Shown one piece after another: positions 1 to 8,642 of a stretch of 64,000 nucleotides of DNA. The stretch spans positions 1 through 64,000 of the forward strand of contig JAZRWH010000069.1 of assembly GCA_045599585.1 (NCBI GenBank), given 5' to 3'. This DNA is from RGIG464 sp045599585. Lineage in GTDB: Bacteria > Myxococcota_A > Bradymonadia > UBA4248. The translations under genes and the position numbers were made by a program. How positions within the stretch are numbered: position 1 is the stretch's first letter; each line of letters starts with the position of its first letter. A model generated the notes under the pieces. It was not told the origin of the DNA and ran no database searches. It saw only the letters and a program-made list of their open reading frames with translations.

Positions 1-1
1 T

Positions 2-88
2 TCGTACATCATCGATTATATTGAAGAATGGTCTCAGAAGGGGCGTGCTTACATTAATGCATGTTCTCTACCCAGAGATCGCGTATAG
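2..88 (+). CDS. C-terminal tail of a gene cut by the left edge
   Basis: Frame 2 is open from the window edge for 28 codons and stops with TAG at 86-88. The peptide has ordinary composition (for example YIIDYIEEWSQKG) and a terminator-like hairpin follows directly. No family can be named from so short a piece, and it could be a chance open frame. Confidence 0.35.
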   Translation, partial: SYIIDYIEEWSQKGRAYINACSLPRDRV

Positions 89-89
89 T

Positions 90-129
90 GTTCGTTAAAT
101 CGGGATTCCGAGTTTTTGCGAACTTTTTT
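90..129 (+). terminator. Probable rho-independent terminator
   Basis: GTTCG (90-94) pairs with CGAAC (119-123), with an inner TCGG/CCGA stem, followed by six T residues. It lies just after the partial gene at the left edge and before the serpin gene. Confidence 0.45.
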
Positions 130-283
130 GGACGCTAGCGAGCGTGCGTCGAAATAAGACAAAAATACCATAGCCGGGACAGAAATGTCATATTGATTGT
201 TCTGCGTGTGCCCATTAGAATGTCCAGCGTAGATTTGAGAGAATGAATTTCTCTTTTGTGTAAAAGAAAATTGAGGTAAGCAA

Positions 284-1597
284 ATGTACAAAAAAGTATT
301 GTTGTCTCTTGTTGCATCTTCTCTTTTGAGCATGGGATGTTCTAATGAACATGATTGCATGAACCATACAGCAACTGAAAATGGCGGCGTTGATCAGGAA
401 TTCGTTAAGCGCGTCGATATGAACGAAAAAGCGCTGACGAGTGCAGATTTAGTTCAAGTTTCAGACGAGGATTCGTTGGCTTGGGGTGAGTCTGTTAATG
501 CTTTTGGTTATGATTTTCAGTCAACTCTTGGTTCTGACAAGAGTTTTGTGTACTCGCCGTTTTCACTTCATACGGCGTTGAGTATGCAGGCGCACGGTGC
601 GAAGGGCGTTACGCATTCTGAAATGGTTGATGTGCTCCATTTAACGGGCGATTACGAAAAAGATGCTACGCTCAACGGAGCAATGCGCAACATTTTGCGT
701 TTTGATGGTCAGAACGAGAAAGCAAAATTTGAAATTGCCAACCGCATTTGGGTTGATGATGAGATAGAAATTGTGCCCGATTTTGAACAGGCTATGGACG
801 ACTATTACAAAGCGCCGCTTCAGATTGTAGACATGCAAGCAGACGTGAAAGGGCTCGTTGATACGATCAATAAGTGGGTCAGCAATATTACGGATGAAAT
901 GATCCCTGTGATAGTAAAGGAATCAGATATATTTCCGACGACACGCGTTATTCTTGTTAACGCGATTCACTTTGTCGCCGAATGGAAATATAAATTTGAG
1001 CAGAATCACACTTATGAAGACTCATTTAGCAAATTGGATGGCTCGACAGTCACAGTTGATATGATGTCGCAGCTAAATTCAATGTTCAAATATGCTTCGA
1101 CGGCAGATTTTCAGGCTGTAATTATGCCTTATAAGGGTGACAAGTTTGATATGGTTCTGATCGTTCCGCAGGCAAAAGACGGCATAGGTAGCGTTCTGGA
1201 ATCCATGAATGGCGCATTCATTCATAATATCGTAGCTTCAGCGGTTGAAGCTGACGTTCAACTTAGTATGCCTAAATTTAAAATCGAAACGACTATCGAC
1301 AACGTTGTCGATAGTCTCAAAGCGTTGGGAATGCATGCGGCCTTTGATGGCGCTGATTTCTCGGGTATGGTTTCAAACAACCCAAACATCGTCATTGGGA
1401 AAGTTATTCATAAAGCGGTGATCGAAGTAGACGAAGAAGGTACAAAAGCTGCTGCGGCTACAGTCATCATCGACAAAGATGGCAGTGCTTTTATCGAGGA
1501 TCTTAAAACGGTAAGAGCGGATCATCCGTTTGCTTATGCAGTTATTCATCATGACTCACAAGCGGTGTTGTTTGCCGGAGCGTACATGGGTGATTAA
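284..1597 (+). CDS. Serpin-family protease inhibitor, predicted lipoprotein
   Basis: 437 residues, near the usual serpin length plus a lipoprotein signal. The N-terminus is a type II signal with lipobox LSMGC, so Cys19 would be lipidated and the protein held on a membrane surface. The C-terminal part holds the serpin hinge of the reactive-centre loop, EEGTKAAAAT at residues 384-393, whose small residues are typical of inhibitory serpins; the conserved HPFAY follows. Compared with alpha-1-antitrypsin the loop between hinge and HPF appears about four residues longer, so P1 cannot be fixed (around Lys398 to Ser401). Serpins trap serine or cysteine proteases as covalent complexes; the target is unknown. 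The start is supported by GAGG about 9 bases upstream. A MITE-like element follows the gene. Confidence 0.9.
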   Translation: MYKKVLLSLVASSLLSMGCSNEHDCMNHTATENGGVDQEFVKRVDMNEKALTSADLVQVSDEDSLAWGESVNAFGYDFQSTLGSDKSFVYSPFSLHTALSMQAHGAKGVTHSEMVDVLHLTGDYEKDATLNGAMRNILRFDGQNEKAKFEIANRIWVDDEIEIVPDFEQAMDDYYKAPLQIVDMQADVKGLVDTINKWVSNITDEMIPVIVKESDIFPTTRVILVNAIHFVAEWKYKFEQNHTYEDSFSKLDGSTVTVDMMSQLNSMFKYASTADFQAVIMPYKGDKFDMVLIVPQAKDGIGSVLESMNGAFIHNIVASAVEADVQLSMPKFKIETTIDNVVDSLKALGMHAAFDGADFSGMVSNNPNIVIGKVIHKAVIEVDEEGTKAAAATVIIDKDGSAFIEDLKTVRADHPFAYAVIHHDSQAVLFAGAYMGD

Positions 1598-1612
1598 TAT
1601 TTATGTGTGATT

Positions 1613-1754
1613 TCACTGCTGTTCCACAACATATTCTCATTAACTGTAACGAAATGCGCTCGTTATAGAATTTTATACTTTTTTATTCTCATTCTGTCCT
1701 GCGGACGGCCCAAAGGGGCGTCGTATCGCGGACGTCCCTTTGGAATCCCTGCGC
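1613..1754 (+). repeat. MITE-like element, copy 1
   Basis: About 142 bp starting with CACTGCTGTTCC, then a core with TAACGA/TCGTTA arms, a segment reading TTCTGTCCTGCGGACGGCCC, and a GC hairpin (AAAGGG..CCCTTT). The same order of blocks recurs at 2272, 51136, 51447 and 60101. The distal terminal repeat is not visible here, so this copy looks incomplete or is a longer variant. Confidence 0.7.
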
Positions 1755-1787
1755 TCTTTTGTCGCGGCGGCGATTGATTTAGTTATG

Positions 1788-2189
1788 TTATCGTTCAACG
1801 CCGCCGAGTTTATCAGCCCAATTTTCGGGATAATAATGATAATAATTCCGGCTAATTTTGGGCGAATAGTTTGTAGCTGTACAAAGAATTGCTGAAGGAA
1901 TGCCTACGACGATGAGGTAAAGCGGTCCCAGCATGAGTGATTGTTTTTGGTGGCCGCGTTCATGTTGAATGGCTTCTTGGGAAACGTCATTTTTATACAA
2001 AAAAATGAAAACCCCCAAACTTACGCCACCTGCCCAAAACCGGCTAAGGACATAGATGCCATTTTCTTTGTGAAACTCGATGTGCATGCATTGATACAGA
2101 GCAATGAGTGCTAACCCAAGTAGGTTTTGGGGCAGTTGCCAAATAAAAAGTAGGATAAATTTTGCAATAGAGATCGGTTTCAAGGTCAA
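1788..2189 (-). CDS. Small membrane protein with an HExxH motif
   Basis: 133 residues with about three hydrophobic segments (roughly 8-32, 50-65, 83-102). Residues 76-80 read HERGH, matching the zinc-protease signature HExxH, followed by QKQSLMLGPLYL; this sits at a membrane boundary. I recall similar small proteins with an HExGH..QS..LGPLYL block as uncharacterised membrane proteins; no third zinc ligand can be assigned, so protease activity is only a possibility. The gene is isolated between two repeat elements. Function unknown. Confidence 0.6.
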   Translation of the reverse strand: MTLKPISIAKFILLFIWQLPQNLLGLALIALYQCMHIEFHKENGIYVLSRFWAGGVSLGVFIFLYKNDVSQEAIQHERGHQKQSLMLGPLYLIVVGIPSAILCTATNYSPKISRNYYHYYPENWADKLGGVER

Positions 2190-2271
2190 ATCTATGTATG
2201 CGTTGTTGGGTAGATAATAAAAGTAAAATCTATATTTATAGTGGTTTTGTATAATGTATATTACATTATAC

Positions 2272-2384
2272 TATTCTACAACATATTTTAATTAACTGCA
2301 ACGAAAAGCTCTCGTTAAAGGATTTTATACTTTTCTTATTCTCATTCTGTCCTGCGGATGGCCCAAAGGGGCGTCGTATCGCGG
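2272..2384 (+). repeat. MITE-like element, copy 2 (partial)
   Basis: About 113 bp similar to the element at 1613-1754: ACAACATATT, the AACGA..TCGTT arm, the TTTTATACTTTTCTTATTCT stretch and the CTGTCCTGCGGA..AAAGGGGCGTCGTATCGCG block. The CACTGCTG end is degraded and the distal end is missing. Confidence 0.65.
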
Positions 2385-2411
2385 TTTTATGCAAACAACG
2401 CTGGGTTGCGG

Positions 2412-2564
2412 GAGAGGGGGTAGCGGCGTATTGCCTTTGCTCGAGGCACATCAGTTTGATGTTATTATATAAGGTATCTGAATTGTATAAACCCGGCGAT
2501 ACTTAGATGGTCTATTATGAAGCCTTGAGCAAAGGTGATAGCCGCTCAGGGGGAGACTTCCCCC
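2412..2564 (+). repeat. REP-like double-hairpin element, long-loop copy
   Basis: Begins GAGAGGGGGTAGCGGCGTAT and ends GCCGCTCAGGGGG..CCCCC. Unlike compact copies, about 100 bp separate the arms, but the inner arms still pair: TTGCCTTTGCTC near 2431 against GAGCAAAGGTGA near 2527. It lies 3' of the AAA+ ATPase gene. Confidence 0.75.
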
Positions 2565-2603
2565 ACCAAGGCCAAAGCGAGGTATTGCCGTGCTGGAAGA
2601 GAT

Positions 2604-2633
2604 AAAAGCGCCCCAAAAGCAGAGCGCTTTTTT
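2604..2633 (-). terminator. Bidirectional terminator after the AAA+ gene
   Basis: AAAAGCGC (2604-2611) pairs with GCGCTTTT (2624-2631), with A- and T-runs on both sides. It lies about 20 bases past the stop of the minus-strand AAA+ ATPase gene. Confidence 0.7.
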
Positions 2634-2653
2634 GTATGCGTCGTGTATTGGGA

Positions 2654-5600
2654 TCAATTGAAGCCGTCGTCGTTTTCGCCATAGTGTCTGAGGACACGGC
2701 CTGCGGCGGTTGCTTCTGTGACGCCTGCGTCGTAGAGGAATTCGGTGTCGAGGAGTTTGCCCATGGTCGCGGCGCGGAAAGCACCGGCCAAGACGGCGTT
2801 TTTGATCTCACCACCGCTCATTTCAAGCTCGCCGAGCCATTCATAATCGAGTGGTTCAGCTGTGAGGACGTCGGGGGGGCACATGTATTTCCAGAGTCGG
2901 ATGCGTTCTTCTTTTTTGGGCATGCCGAAGTAGATTTTGTAGGTGATACGACGTTCGAACGCGGGGTCGATGGAGTTTTTGAGGTTTGTCGTGAGGACGC
3001 TGACGCCTTCGTAGCGTTCGACGAGCTGGAGTAGGACGTTGACGCTCATGTTGGAGTAGCGGTCATTGGATTTAGAAACGTTTGAAGTACGTTTGGTGAA
3101 GAGCGAGTCAGCCTCGTCGAAGAGGAGGAGGGACATGTCAGGACGAGCCTGTTCGAAGATTTTGGTGAGGTTCTTTTCGGTTTCACCGATATATTTATCG
3201 ACCATGCTTGCGATGTTCACGCGCATGAGTTGGAGCCCGAGTGTTTGAGCGATGGCTTCTGCGCTATGTGTTTTACCGGTACCAGGTTCGCCGTCAAAGA
3301 GGCAGATAACGCCCGTACCACGACGGATGCGTTTGGAGAGGCCCCATTCGTAGAGGACGCGGCGTCTGTTTTTGGCCGAACCGATAATTTGTTTAATTTT
3401 GCTCATGATTTCATCCGAAACGATGACGTCATCGAGTGTGACTTCAGGGTCGGAGATAAACGCGAGGGTACCGATGTTTTTGGCGACTTGCGAACTGGCC
3501 GCTCGATGGAGTTGCGAGTTCGAGAGTGGGACGGCTTCTGGGTCGAAGATGTCTTCGCTTGAGGCGTCGGAGGCGTAGTAAGCGAGTCTCGTGGCTTTTT
3601 GAATCTGGAAAGGCTGCAGAGCAAGCGAGCGAGACAGGTCAAGCATATCGACGTTTTTCGTGTTGACCATGGGTAGATTGCCGAGGTGTTGTTTCCAGAC
3701 GCTGACAGCATTTTCTTTGAGGTTGGAAGCCATTTTTGTTTTGAAGGTGACAAAAGGTTCCATCTCTGGGGTTACCGCTTGTTTGAGGTCGACGCAGAAA
3801 GCGCATACGACGGCAAAGTTACTCAAGTGTCGCGTAATGATAGGGACATACCGAGCTTCAGCCAAGACCAGACTTGCGTCTTTGAGCGTGACGAGGGCAT
3901 CGAGCATGAGCGCGTCGTGGAAGAGTTCAATGAAGTACGCCGACAGGTCATCCGGTGAGAGCATGACGAGTTGTGCACAGTTTACGACGATCATAGGCTT
4001 ATTAAGTTTTGAAGCGATGATCTTCATAAGCGTGGTACGTCCGCTTCCGGGTAGTCCTTCAATAAAGAAGGGTAAAGAAGGGATAATATTTAGGTTTTGC
4101 TGATTGAGCTCTTTAGCGGAGTTCAGCAAGGGTCTTGTTGTGTAGTTTCGTATGATATTGAGTGCGAACTCGTTTTCAGGCGCAATGTAGGTATTAGAAG
4201 AGAGCGATGGATGGCAGAGCGTTGCGTACTCGGAAGTCGGTGTTGATAGAGATTGCGTGCCAGCGAACTGGAGCGAGAGCTGTTCGGGGACAGTGAGCTC
4301 ATAGTACAGTGGCATCGTAGGTGAGCGCGCGTAGGTACTACGGAGGAGTCCTTTGGTCTGAAGAGGGCCTGACGGGGACATTCTGTAGAGCAGATCAGAG
4401 CGTTGATCCTGGTTGTTTGCAACGAATCGCATGATAACAGCAGCAGACATAACGATTACGCTACCGAGCGTCCAGGTTGGAACGAGGTGTTCGCGGAAAT
4501 CTGGGTCGATTTGGAGGGCGGCAATCGTCCACAGAATAAAGAGATCGGTATCGTTGAGATCAAAGCGGTTTGCGAGTCTCATATCGGGCAGATAAACGCC
4601 GAGTTCGTAAGCCGTATTGAAGTCAGACTGAAGCGTTTTTAGGAAGCGTTTGTAGAAGAGCTGAGTGATAGGTACATTATCGGACGGACGCTTGAGATCC
4701 ATGTCGACCAACGCCATTTGACTTGCCCAGACTTTGAGCAATTGAATGATGTTGCTGCAATGGTTGACAGTGTGTTGATATTGCAGTGTGCTTTGGGCGG
4801 CATTGCTTAGTTTATCACTATAATCGAAGACCTGGATTGGGGTGTCGAAGAATTTAAAGAACTCGTAAGGATCTGTCTGCGGCGGCTGATTATTTGTAAC
4901 GGGGCCGCTATTTGTCATTGCCGCCTGAAGTTCGCCAAGCGTCATGGTTACCGGTTGCTGCTGTTGTTCAGCTGCAAGTTGTACGCCGTTAGGATCTTCG
5001 TAGGCGTAGTCTCCCCCGACGAGAGAGGACGCAATGTGAAGGGGCGGCATGGTTTCGTTGATGAGATCGTAGAGCTTACGTTTTTTGTCGAACGTGATCG
5101 CAGAAACGGCCGTTTGTTTTCGGGGGCGAATGAAGCGAGTTCTTGATAGATTGCGGATATTATCGAGAACAGTCGGCGAGCAATCACTCGGGCAGGAGGG
5201 CAGGCGGCCTTTGCGCATACCGATTTCTTGAATCATCATGGCCGCTTCTGCTGGCATAGAAAGCAGAGGTTTGGGTCGTGGATCTGATTGAACTACGGTA
5301 TTGGGATCGGGCTTGCAACTTTCGAGTGTAGGGAAGCGTGTAGAACCGAACCAAACGCGTTTGGGTCGAGCGAGCACTTTGGGGACAAAAGGCGTATTGT
5401 TAATGGGCGTGACTTCTTGTAAGGCTTCAACTCTGAGCGATGCGGTAGAGGAATCCTGTTCGGCACTTTGATTCGTTTCTAAGCTTTGGTCGTCTTCAGA
5501 AACAGTAATAGTGCTACGTGCGAACGCCGTGGGTTTTTCTGTTGGCGAGGCAACTTCGTTAGTTTGAGGCGTAAAAAGGTTAAGGAATCTGTTTCGCAGA

Positions 5601-6115
5601 ACGTTTTTAGGCGCCGCAGATTGAACGTTTTCTTGCTGTTTTGGAGAAGTCGCAGCAATGTCGTTGTCTTGCGTATAATCGCTTTGTTGAGAATCCGTTG
5701 GTATATCGGAAGATTCGATGGATACAGAACGATCAACAAGCGTCGTTTCGCTTTGATGATTGTTTTTTGCGTGGATCAGATCATCGTCAGCGTTGTTTAC
5801 TTGTGGGGTAGAAGTATCGGAGGAGCCATCGGAGATTTCAGTTTTTTTTCTTGAAGCGCGTCGTTTGGCAGGCTGAGTGTCAATGTCACTTTGAAGCGTC
5901 TCATCGTTTTGAGATTTTTCAGAAGCATCTGACCTAGATGTACGGCGTTTTTTAGGAGCAGCTTTAGATTCATCCATAGAGACGGGATCTAATTGAGGCT
6001 GTTCTGAGTCGTTTTCAGCAGCTTTGGATTTTACAGTACGGCGTTTTTTGGGGGCTTCCGTCGTAGCAGTTTCTTCATTGACAACGATCTGATCGGCGTT
6101 CTTTTTTGCAGGCAT
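2654..6115 (-). CDS. Large double AAA+ ATPase with disordered N-terminus
   Basis: About 1153 residues from the preferred start (MPAKKNADQI), where GGAA lies upstream; the open frame extends 14 codons further. The first ~250 residues are low-complexity and charged, with three basic patches (PKKRRTV, PKKRRTS, AKRRASRKK). Two P-loop modules follow: GLPGSGRTT (near residue 690) and DGEPGTGKTHSAEA (near 945) with Walker B LLLFDEADSLF (near 1000) and ERR as a likely arginine finger. The second module is a complete AAA domain of the CDC48/spastin-like class; the first has an atypical Arg for the P-loop Lys. Such ATPases remodel protein complexes; the substrate is unknown. The neighbours (OmpA protein, small membrane protein) give no clear pathway. 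Confidence 0.75.
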   Translation of the reverse strand: MPAKKNADQIVVNEETATTEAPKKRRTVKSKAAENDSEQPQLDPVSMDESKAAPKKRRTSRSDASEKSQNDETLQSDIDTQPAKRRASRKKTEISDGSSDTSTPQVNNADDDLIHAKNNHQSETTLVDRSVSIESSDIPTDSQQSDYTQDNDIAATSPKQQENVQSAAPKNVLRNRFLNLFTPQTNEVASPTEKPTAFARSTITVSEDDQSLETNQSAEQDSSTASLRVEALQEVTPINNTPFVPKVLARPKRVWFGSTRFPTLESCKPDPNTVVQSDPRPKPLLSMPAEAAMMIQEIGMRKGRLPSCPSDCSPTVLDNIRNLSRTRFIRPRKQTAVSAITFDKKRKLYDLINETMPPLHIASSLVGGDYAYEDPNGVQLAAEQQQQPVTMTLGELQAAMTNSGPVTNNQPPQTDPYEFFKFFDTPIQVFDYSDKLSNAAQSTLQYQHTVNHCSNIIQLLKVWASQMALVDMDLKRPSDNVPITQLFYKRFLKTLQSDFNTAYELGVYLPDMRLANRFDLNDTDLFILWTIAALQIDPDFREHLVPTWTLGSVIVMSAAVIMRFVANNQDQRSDLLYRMSPSGPLQTKGLLRSTYARSPTMPLYYELTVPEQLSLQFAGTQSLSTPTSEYATLCHPSLSSNTYIAPENEFALNIIRNYTTRPLLNSAKELNQQNLNIIPSLPFFIEGLPGSGRTTLMKIIASKLNKPMIVVNCAQLVMLSPDDLSAYFIELFHDALMLDALVTLKDASLVLAEARYVPIITRHLSNFAVVCAFCVDLKQAVTPEMEPFVTFKTKMASNLKENAVSVWKQHLGNLPMVNTKNVDMLDLSRSLALQPFQIQKATRLAYYASDASSEDIFDPEAVPLSNSQLHRAASSQVAKNIGTLAFISDPEVTLDDVIVSDEIMSKIKQIIGSAKNRRRVLYEWGLSKRIRRGTGVICLFDGEPGTGKTHSAEAIAQTLGLQLMRVNIASMVDKYIGETEKNLTKIFEQARPDMSLLLFDEADSLFTKRTSNVSKSNDRYSNMSVNVLLQLVERYEGVSVLTTNLKNSIDPAFERRITYKIYFGMPKKEERIRLWKYMCPPDVLTAEPLDYEWLGELEMSGGEIKNAVLAGAFRAATMGKLLDTEFLYDAGVTEATAAGRVLRHYGENDDGFN

Positions 6116-6216
6116 CGCTTTTTTCCGCTTAAAACACAGAATGCGCGCCAAAGGCACGCATTCTGGAAAGAAAGATTATCTTAGATAACTAAATCATATG
6201 GATTGCATGCGCAGAA

Positions 6217-8277
6217 TTATTTGCGTTTGTCCGTAATAATGAATTCAACGCGTCGATTGAGTGCACGAGCAGCTTTTGTTTTGGAGTTATCAAGCGGCTT
6301 GTCAGAGCCCCAACCTTTTGCGCTGAGACGTTCAGCGGGGACACCACGTTTAATAAGAGCGTCAACGACGGCTTGCGCGCGGTCATTGCTGAGAACGAGG
6401 TTTTTCTCATATTTTCCGGTATCATCGGTATGGCCTTCAACGGAGATTTTGGTGATAGCCGGATTGGAGAGGATAGTCTGAGCGAGCTGATCAAGCAGAG
6501 GGTTAGATTTTTTCTGGATGGTCGCTTTGTTTGTATTGAAGTAGATTTTATCTTTAATTTCGAGGTTATCGTCGTGGACGATAACGAGCTGTTTACCTTG
6601 ATCAGGGCAGCCATCGTCGTCTTTGACGCCGTTGATGATTTCAGGTTCGTTCGGGCATTTATCGACGAGTCTGCAGTAATCTTTGTATTTATCGAGGAGT
6701 CCCTGTTCAGCGACCCAAGGATCACAGATGCCGTCGCCGTCGTTATCGGGGTCTGGGCAACCATCTTCATCCTGGAAGTCATCGAAGTCTTCGGGATCGA
6801 CGGGGCAGAGGTCGTTACCGGAGCAGAAGAATTTGTCGTAGAGGCCGAGTTCTTCGACGAAGGGAGCACAGATACCGTCGCCGTCAGCATCTGGATCAGG
6901 GCAACCGTTATTTTCGTCGAGTCCAGGGTGGTTCGGGCATTCGTCCGTGAGTTTACAGTTGAAGTGCTGAGCCATGGTATCGTCTTTGATCCACGGATCA
7001 CACCAACCGTCGCCATCGGAATCGGGATTGGGGCATCCTTGGAAAGCGTCTTCGCCAGCATCATCGGGGCAAACATCGGAGATTTTGCAGTTGAACTGTT
7101 CAGCGAGTGCTTCGTCAGTAATATAGGAAGCGCACCAACCGTCACCATCAGAATCGGGATTTGGGCATCCCTGCCATTGATCTTCGCCTTCGATCGAGGG
7201 GCAAATGTCTGTACGCTGACATTCAAAGTGTGCGGCGATTTCGTCGGAATCGATCCAAGGATCGCACCAGTTGTCACTGTCAGAATCGGGATCGGGGCAG
7301 CCTTCGAAGTCTTCAGAGCCGGGGATCATCGGGCAGTAGTCTTTGCCGTCGCGGATACCGTCCTCGTCGGCGTCCGTGAAACGCGGTGTGTATTCTAAGC
7401 CGAGCAGTGCGCGAACTTGCGGATTGCGTACGCCCGAACCAATGCCGGTACCGACACCAGCCGTAATATCGAATCCGACGGGTGTTTTAACTTTGGCGCC
7501 CACCAACCATTCTGCCGAGTTATGGTGAGCTTTGGTTGCGTCACTTGAAAGCGGTGTTTCGCCGAAAATTTCGCCCTTAACATCGAGCCACTCGGGGACG
7601 GCGTGGTAGACGACGCCAAAACCGTAGTCAAACGTGTGCGAAAGTGTGTAGTCGAGGAACTGCGCTTTTTTGCGGAATGTAAAGCCAGCATTGAGCATCA
7701 TTTCGACGGGGCCAATCTCATAATCGACGGCAATGTAAGGACGACCTGTTACGGACGGAGAACCGATGAGAGCAGATTGTTTGCCTGTCGGCATGGTCAT
7801 AATAAGGCCTGCACCTAAGCCAAACCCGTTGTAATCCTCTCTTTTGAGGATCGTGCCCTTCATGCGGAGTTGCATATCCCCAAAGACACCGGTTTGCGCA
7901 CGCGGTACGTCGATCATCATCAATTGATCATAGGTATCGTTGTAGCCTTCATATGCAATAAACGGAAGACTGATACCCACCTCAAGAAAATCGAGGATAC
8001 CCAAAGAGGCCCCTAAATTCATTGAAACGAGATGATCTAATTTTGCCGTGTCGCCAACGTAAGTATCGAATTGAAGCGGTTGCGCCGCATAGTCGGTATA
8101 GAGGCGAATATCGAAATCAAGGTGCTTGAGCGTTTGGGTTGATTCAACGCTAAATACACTTTCAGGACCGGCAGCCGGCGTAAACTGTCTAACGTCAAAA
8201 CCGTCTGCAAATGCATTCTGACTCAGTACACACGATGCCAGCATGGCAATCAGCGCGTGTCTATATTTCAATTTCAT
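6217..8277 (-). CDS. OmpA-family outer-membrane protein with TSP3-like repeats
   Basis: About 686 residues. A signal peptide ends near NAFA|DGF; residues ~25-300 look like a beta barrel (alternating polar/aromatic strands). Then come about six thrombospondin type 3-like repeats rich in DxDxDG calcium motifs, each with a CDPW insert and paired cysteines (residues ~305-560). The C-terminus is an OmpA peptidoglycan-binding domain (VEGHTDDTGKYEKNLVLSND, ALNRRVEF). It would link outer membrane and cell wall with a calcium-stiffened spacer. AAGGAG touches the ATG at 8289, so that codon cannot be used; the ATG at 8277 is 12 bases downstream and preferred. The second OmpA protein at 30861 shares the same repeat type. 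Confidence 0.85.
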   Translation of the reverse strand: MKLKYRHALIAMLASCVLSQNAFADGFDVRQFTPAAGPESVFSVESTQTLKHLDFDIRLYTDYAAQPLQFDTYVGDTAKLDHLVSMNLGASLGILDFLEVGISLPFIAYEGYNDTYDQLMMIDVPRAQTGVFGDMQLRMKGTILKREDYNGFGLGAGLIMTMPTGKQSALIGSPSVTGRPYIAVDYEIGPVEMMLNAGFTFRKKAQFLDYTLSHTFDYGFGVVYHAVPEWLDVKGEIFGETPLSSDATKAHHNSAEWLVGAKVKTPVGFDITAGVGTGIGSGVRNPQVRALLGLEYTPRFTDADEDGIRDGKDYCPMIPGSEDFEGCPDPDSDSDNWCDPWIDSDEIAAHFECQRTDICPSIEGEDQWQGCPNPDSDGDGWCASYITDEALAEQFNCKISDVCPDDAGEDAFQGCPNPDSDGDGWCDPWIKDDTMAQHFNCKLTDECPNHPGLDENNGCPDPDADGDGICAPFVEELGLYDKFFCSGNDLCPVDPEDFDDFQDEDGCPDPDNDGDGICDPWVAEQGLLDKYKDYCRLVDKCPNEPEIINGVKDDDGCPDQGKQLVIVHDDNLEIKDKIYFNTNKATIQKKSNPLLDQLAQTILSNPAITKISVEGHTDDTGKYEKNLVLSNDRAQAVVDALIKRGVPAERLSAKGWGSDKPLDNSKTKAARALNRRVEFIITDKRK

Positions 8278-8410
8278 ACTCAACTTCATCTCCTTGAGAA
8301 GGCCAGCGAAACGCTACCATACTATTTTGTAGTGTAACCAATGAAAAGCAAAATAACCATAGTTTTGAAACATATGCTGCAACAAATCTTAACTGGTTTG
8401 CTTTTTTGGT

Positions 8411-8580
8411 GGAGGGGGAAGTCTCCCCCTGAGCGTCTATCAGCTTTGACAAGGGCGCGATTTTCATCGTCAGCTTCGCGTCTTTGCGCGTTCAGTCTCG
8501 GCCTTTAGGCCGCGCCTTCCGCTCACCGCTCACTTCCTCGAATTGCACCCTTGTCGACGCTGATACGCCGCTACCCCCTC
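8411..8580 (-). repeat. REP-like double-hairpin element with large insertion
   Basis: Minus-orientation copy: GAGGGGGAAGTCTCCCCC at the left and CGCCGCTACCCCCTC at the right. Inner arms TATCAGC/GCTGATA pair, and a second pair GACAAGGG/CCCTTGTC encloses a further ~90 bp containing a CGGCCTTTAGGCCG hairpin that resembles one at 26945-26958. It occupies most of the space between the OmpA and CPBP genes; nothing else is seen there. Confidence 0.75.
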
Positions 8581-8642
8581 TTGAGGCTTCGCTTAAACGC
8601 TTTTTTTAGTTTCCCTGTACGTTTTCTTTACAAAACAGCGCC

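Noticed and set aside
6373..7398. 341-codon plus-strand frame opposite the OmpA gene
   Set aside because: Antisense to the Asp-rich TSP3 repeats; its V/I/F-rich translation is the mirror of GAT/GAC codons.
8278..8289. First ATG of the OmpA barrel protein
   Set aside because: The ribosome site AAGGAG directly abuts this ATG, leaving no spacing; the next in-frame ATG fits better.
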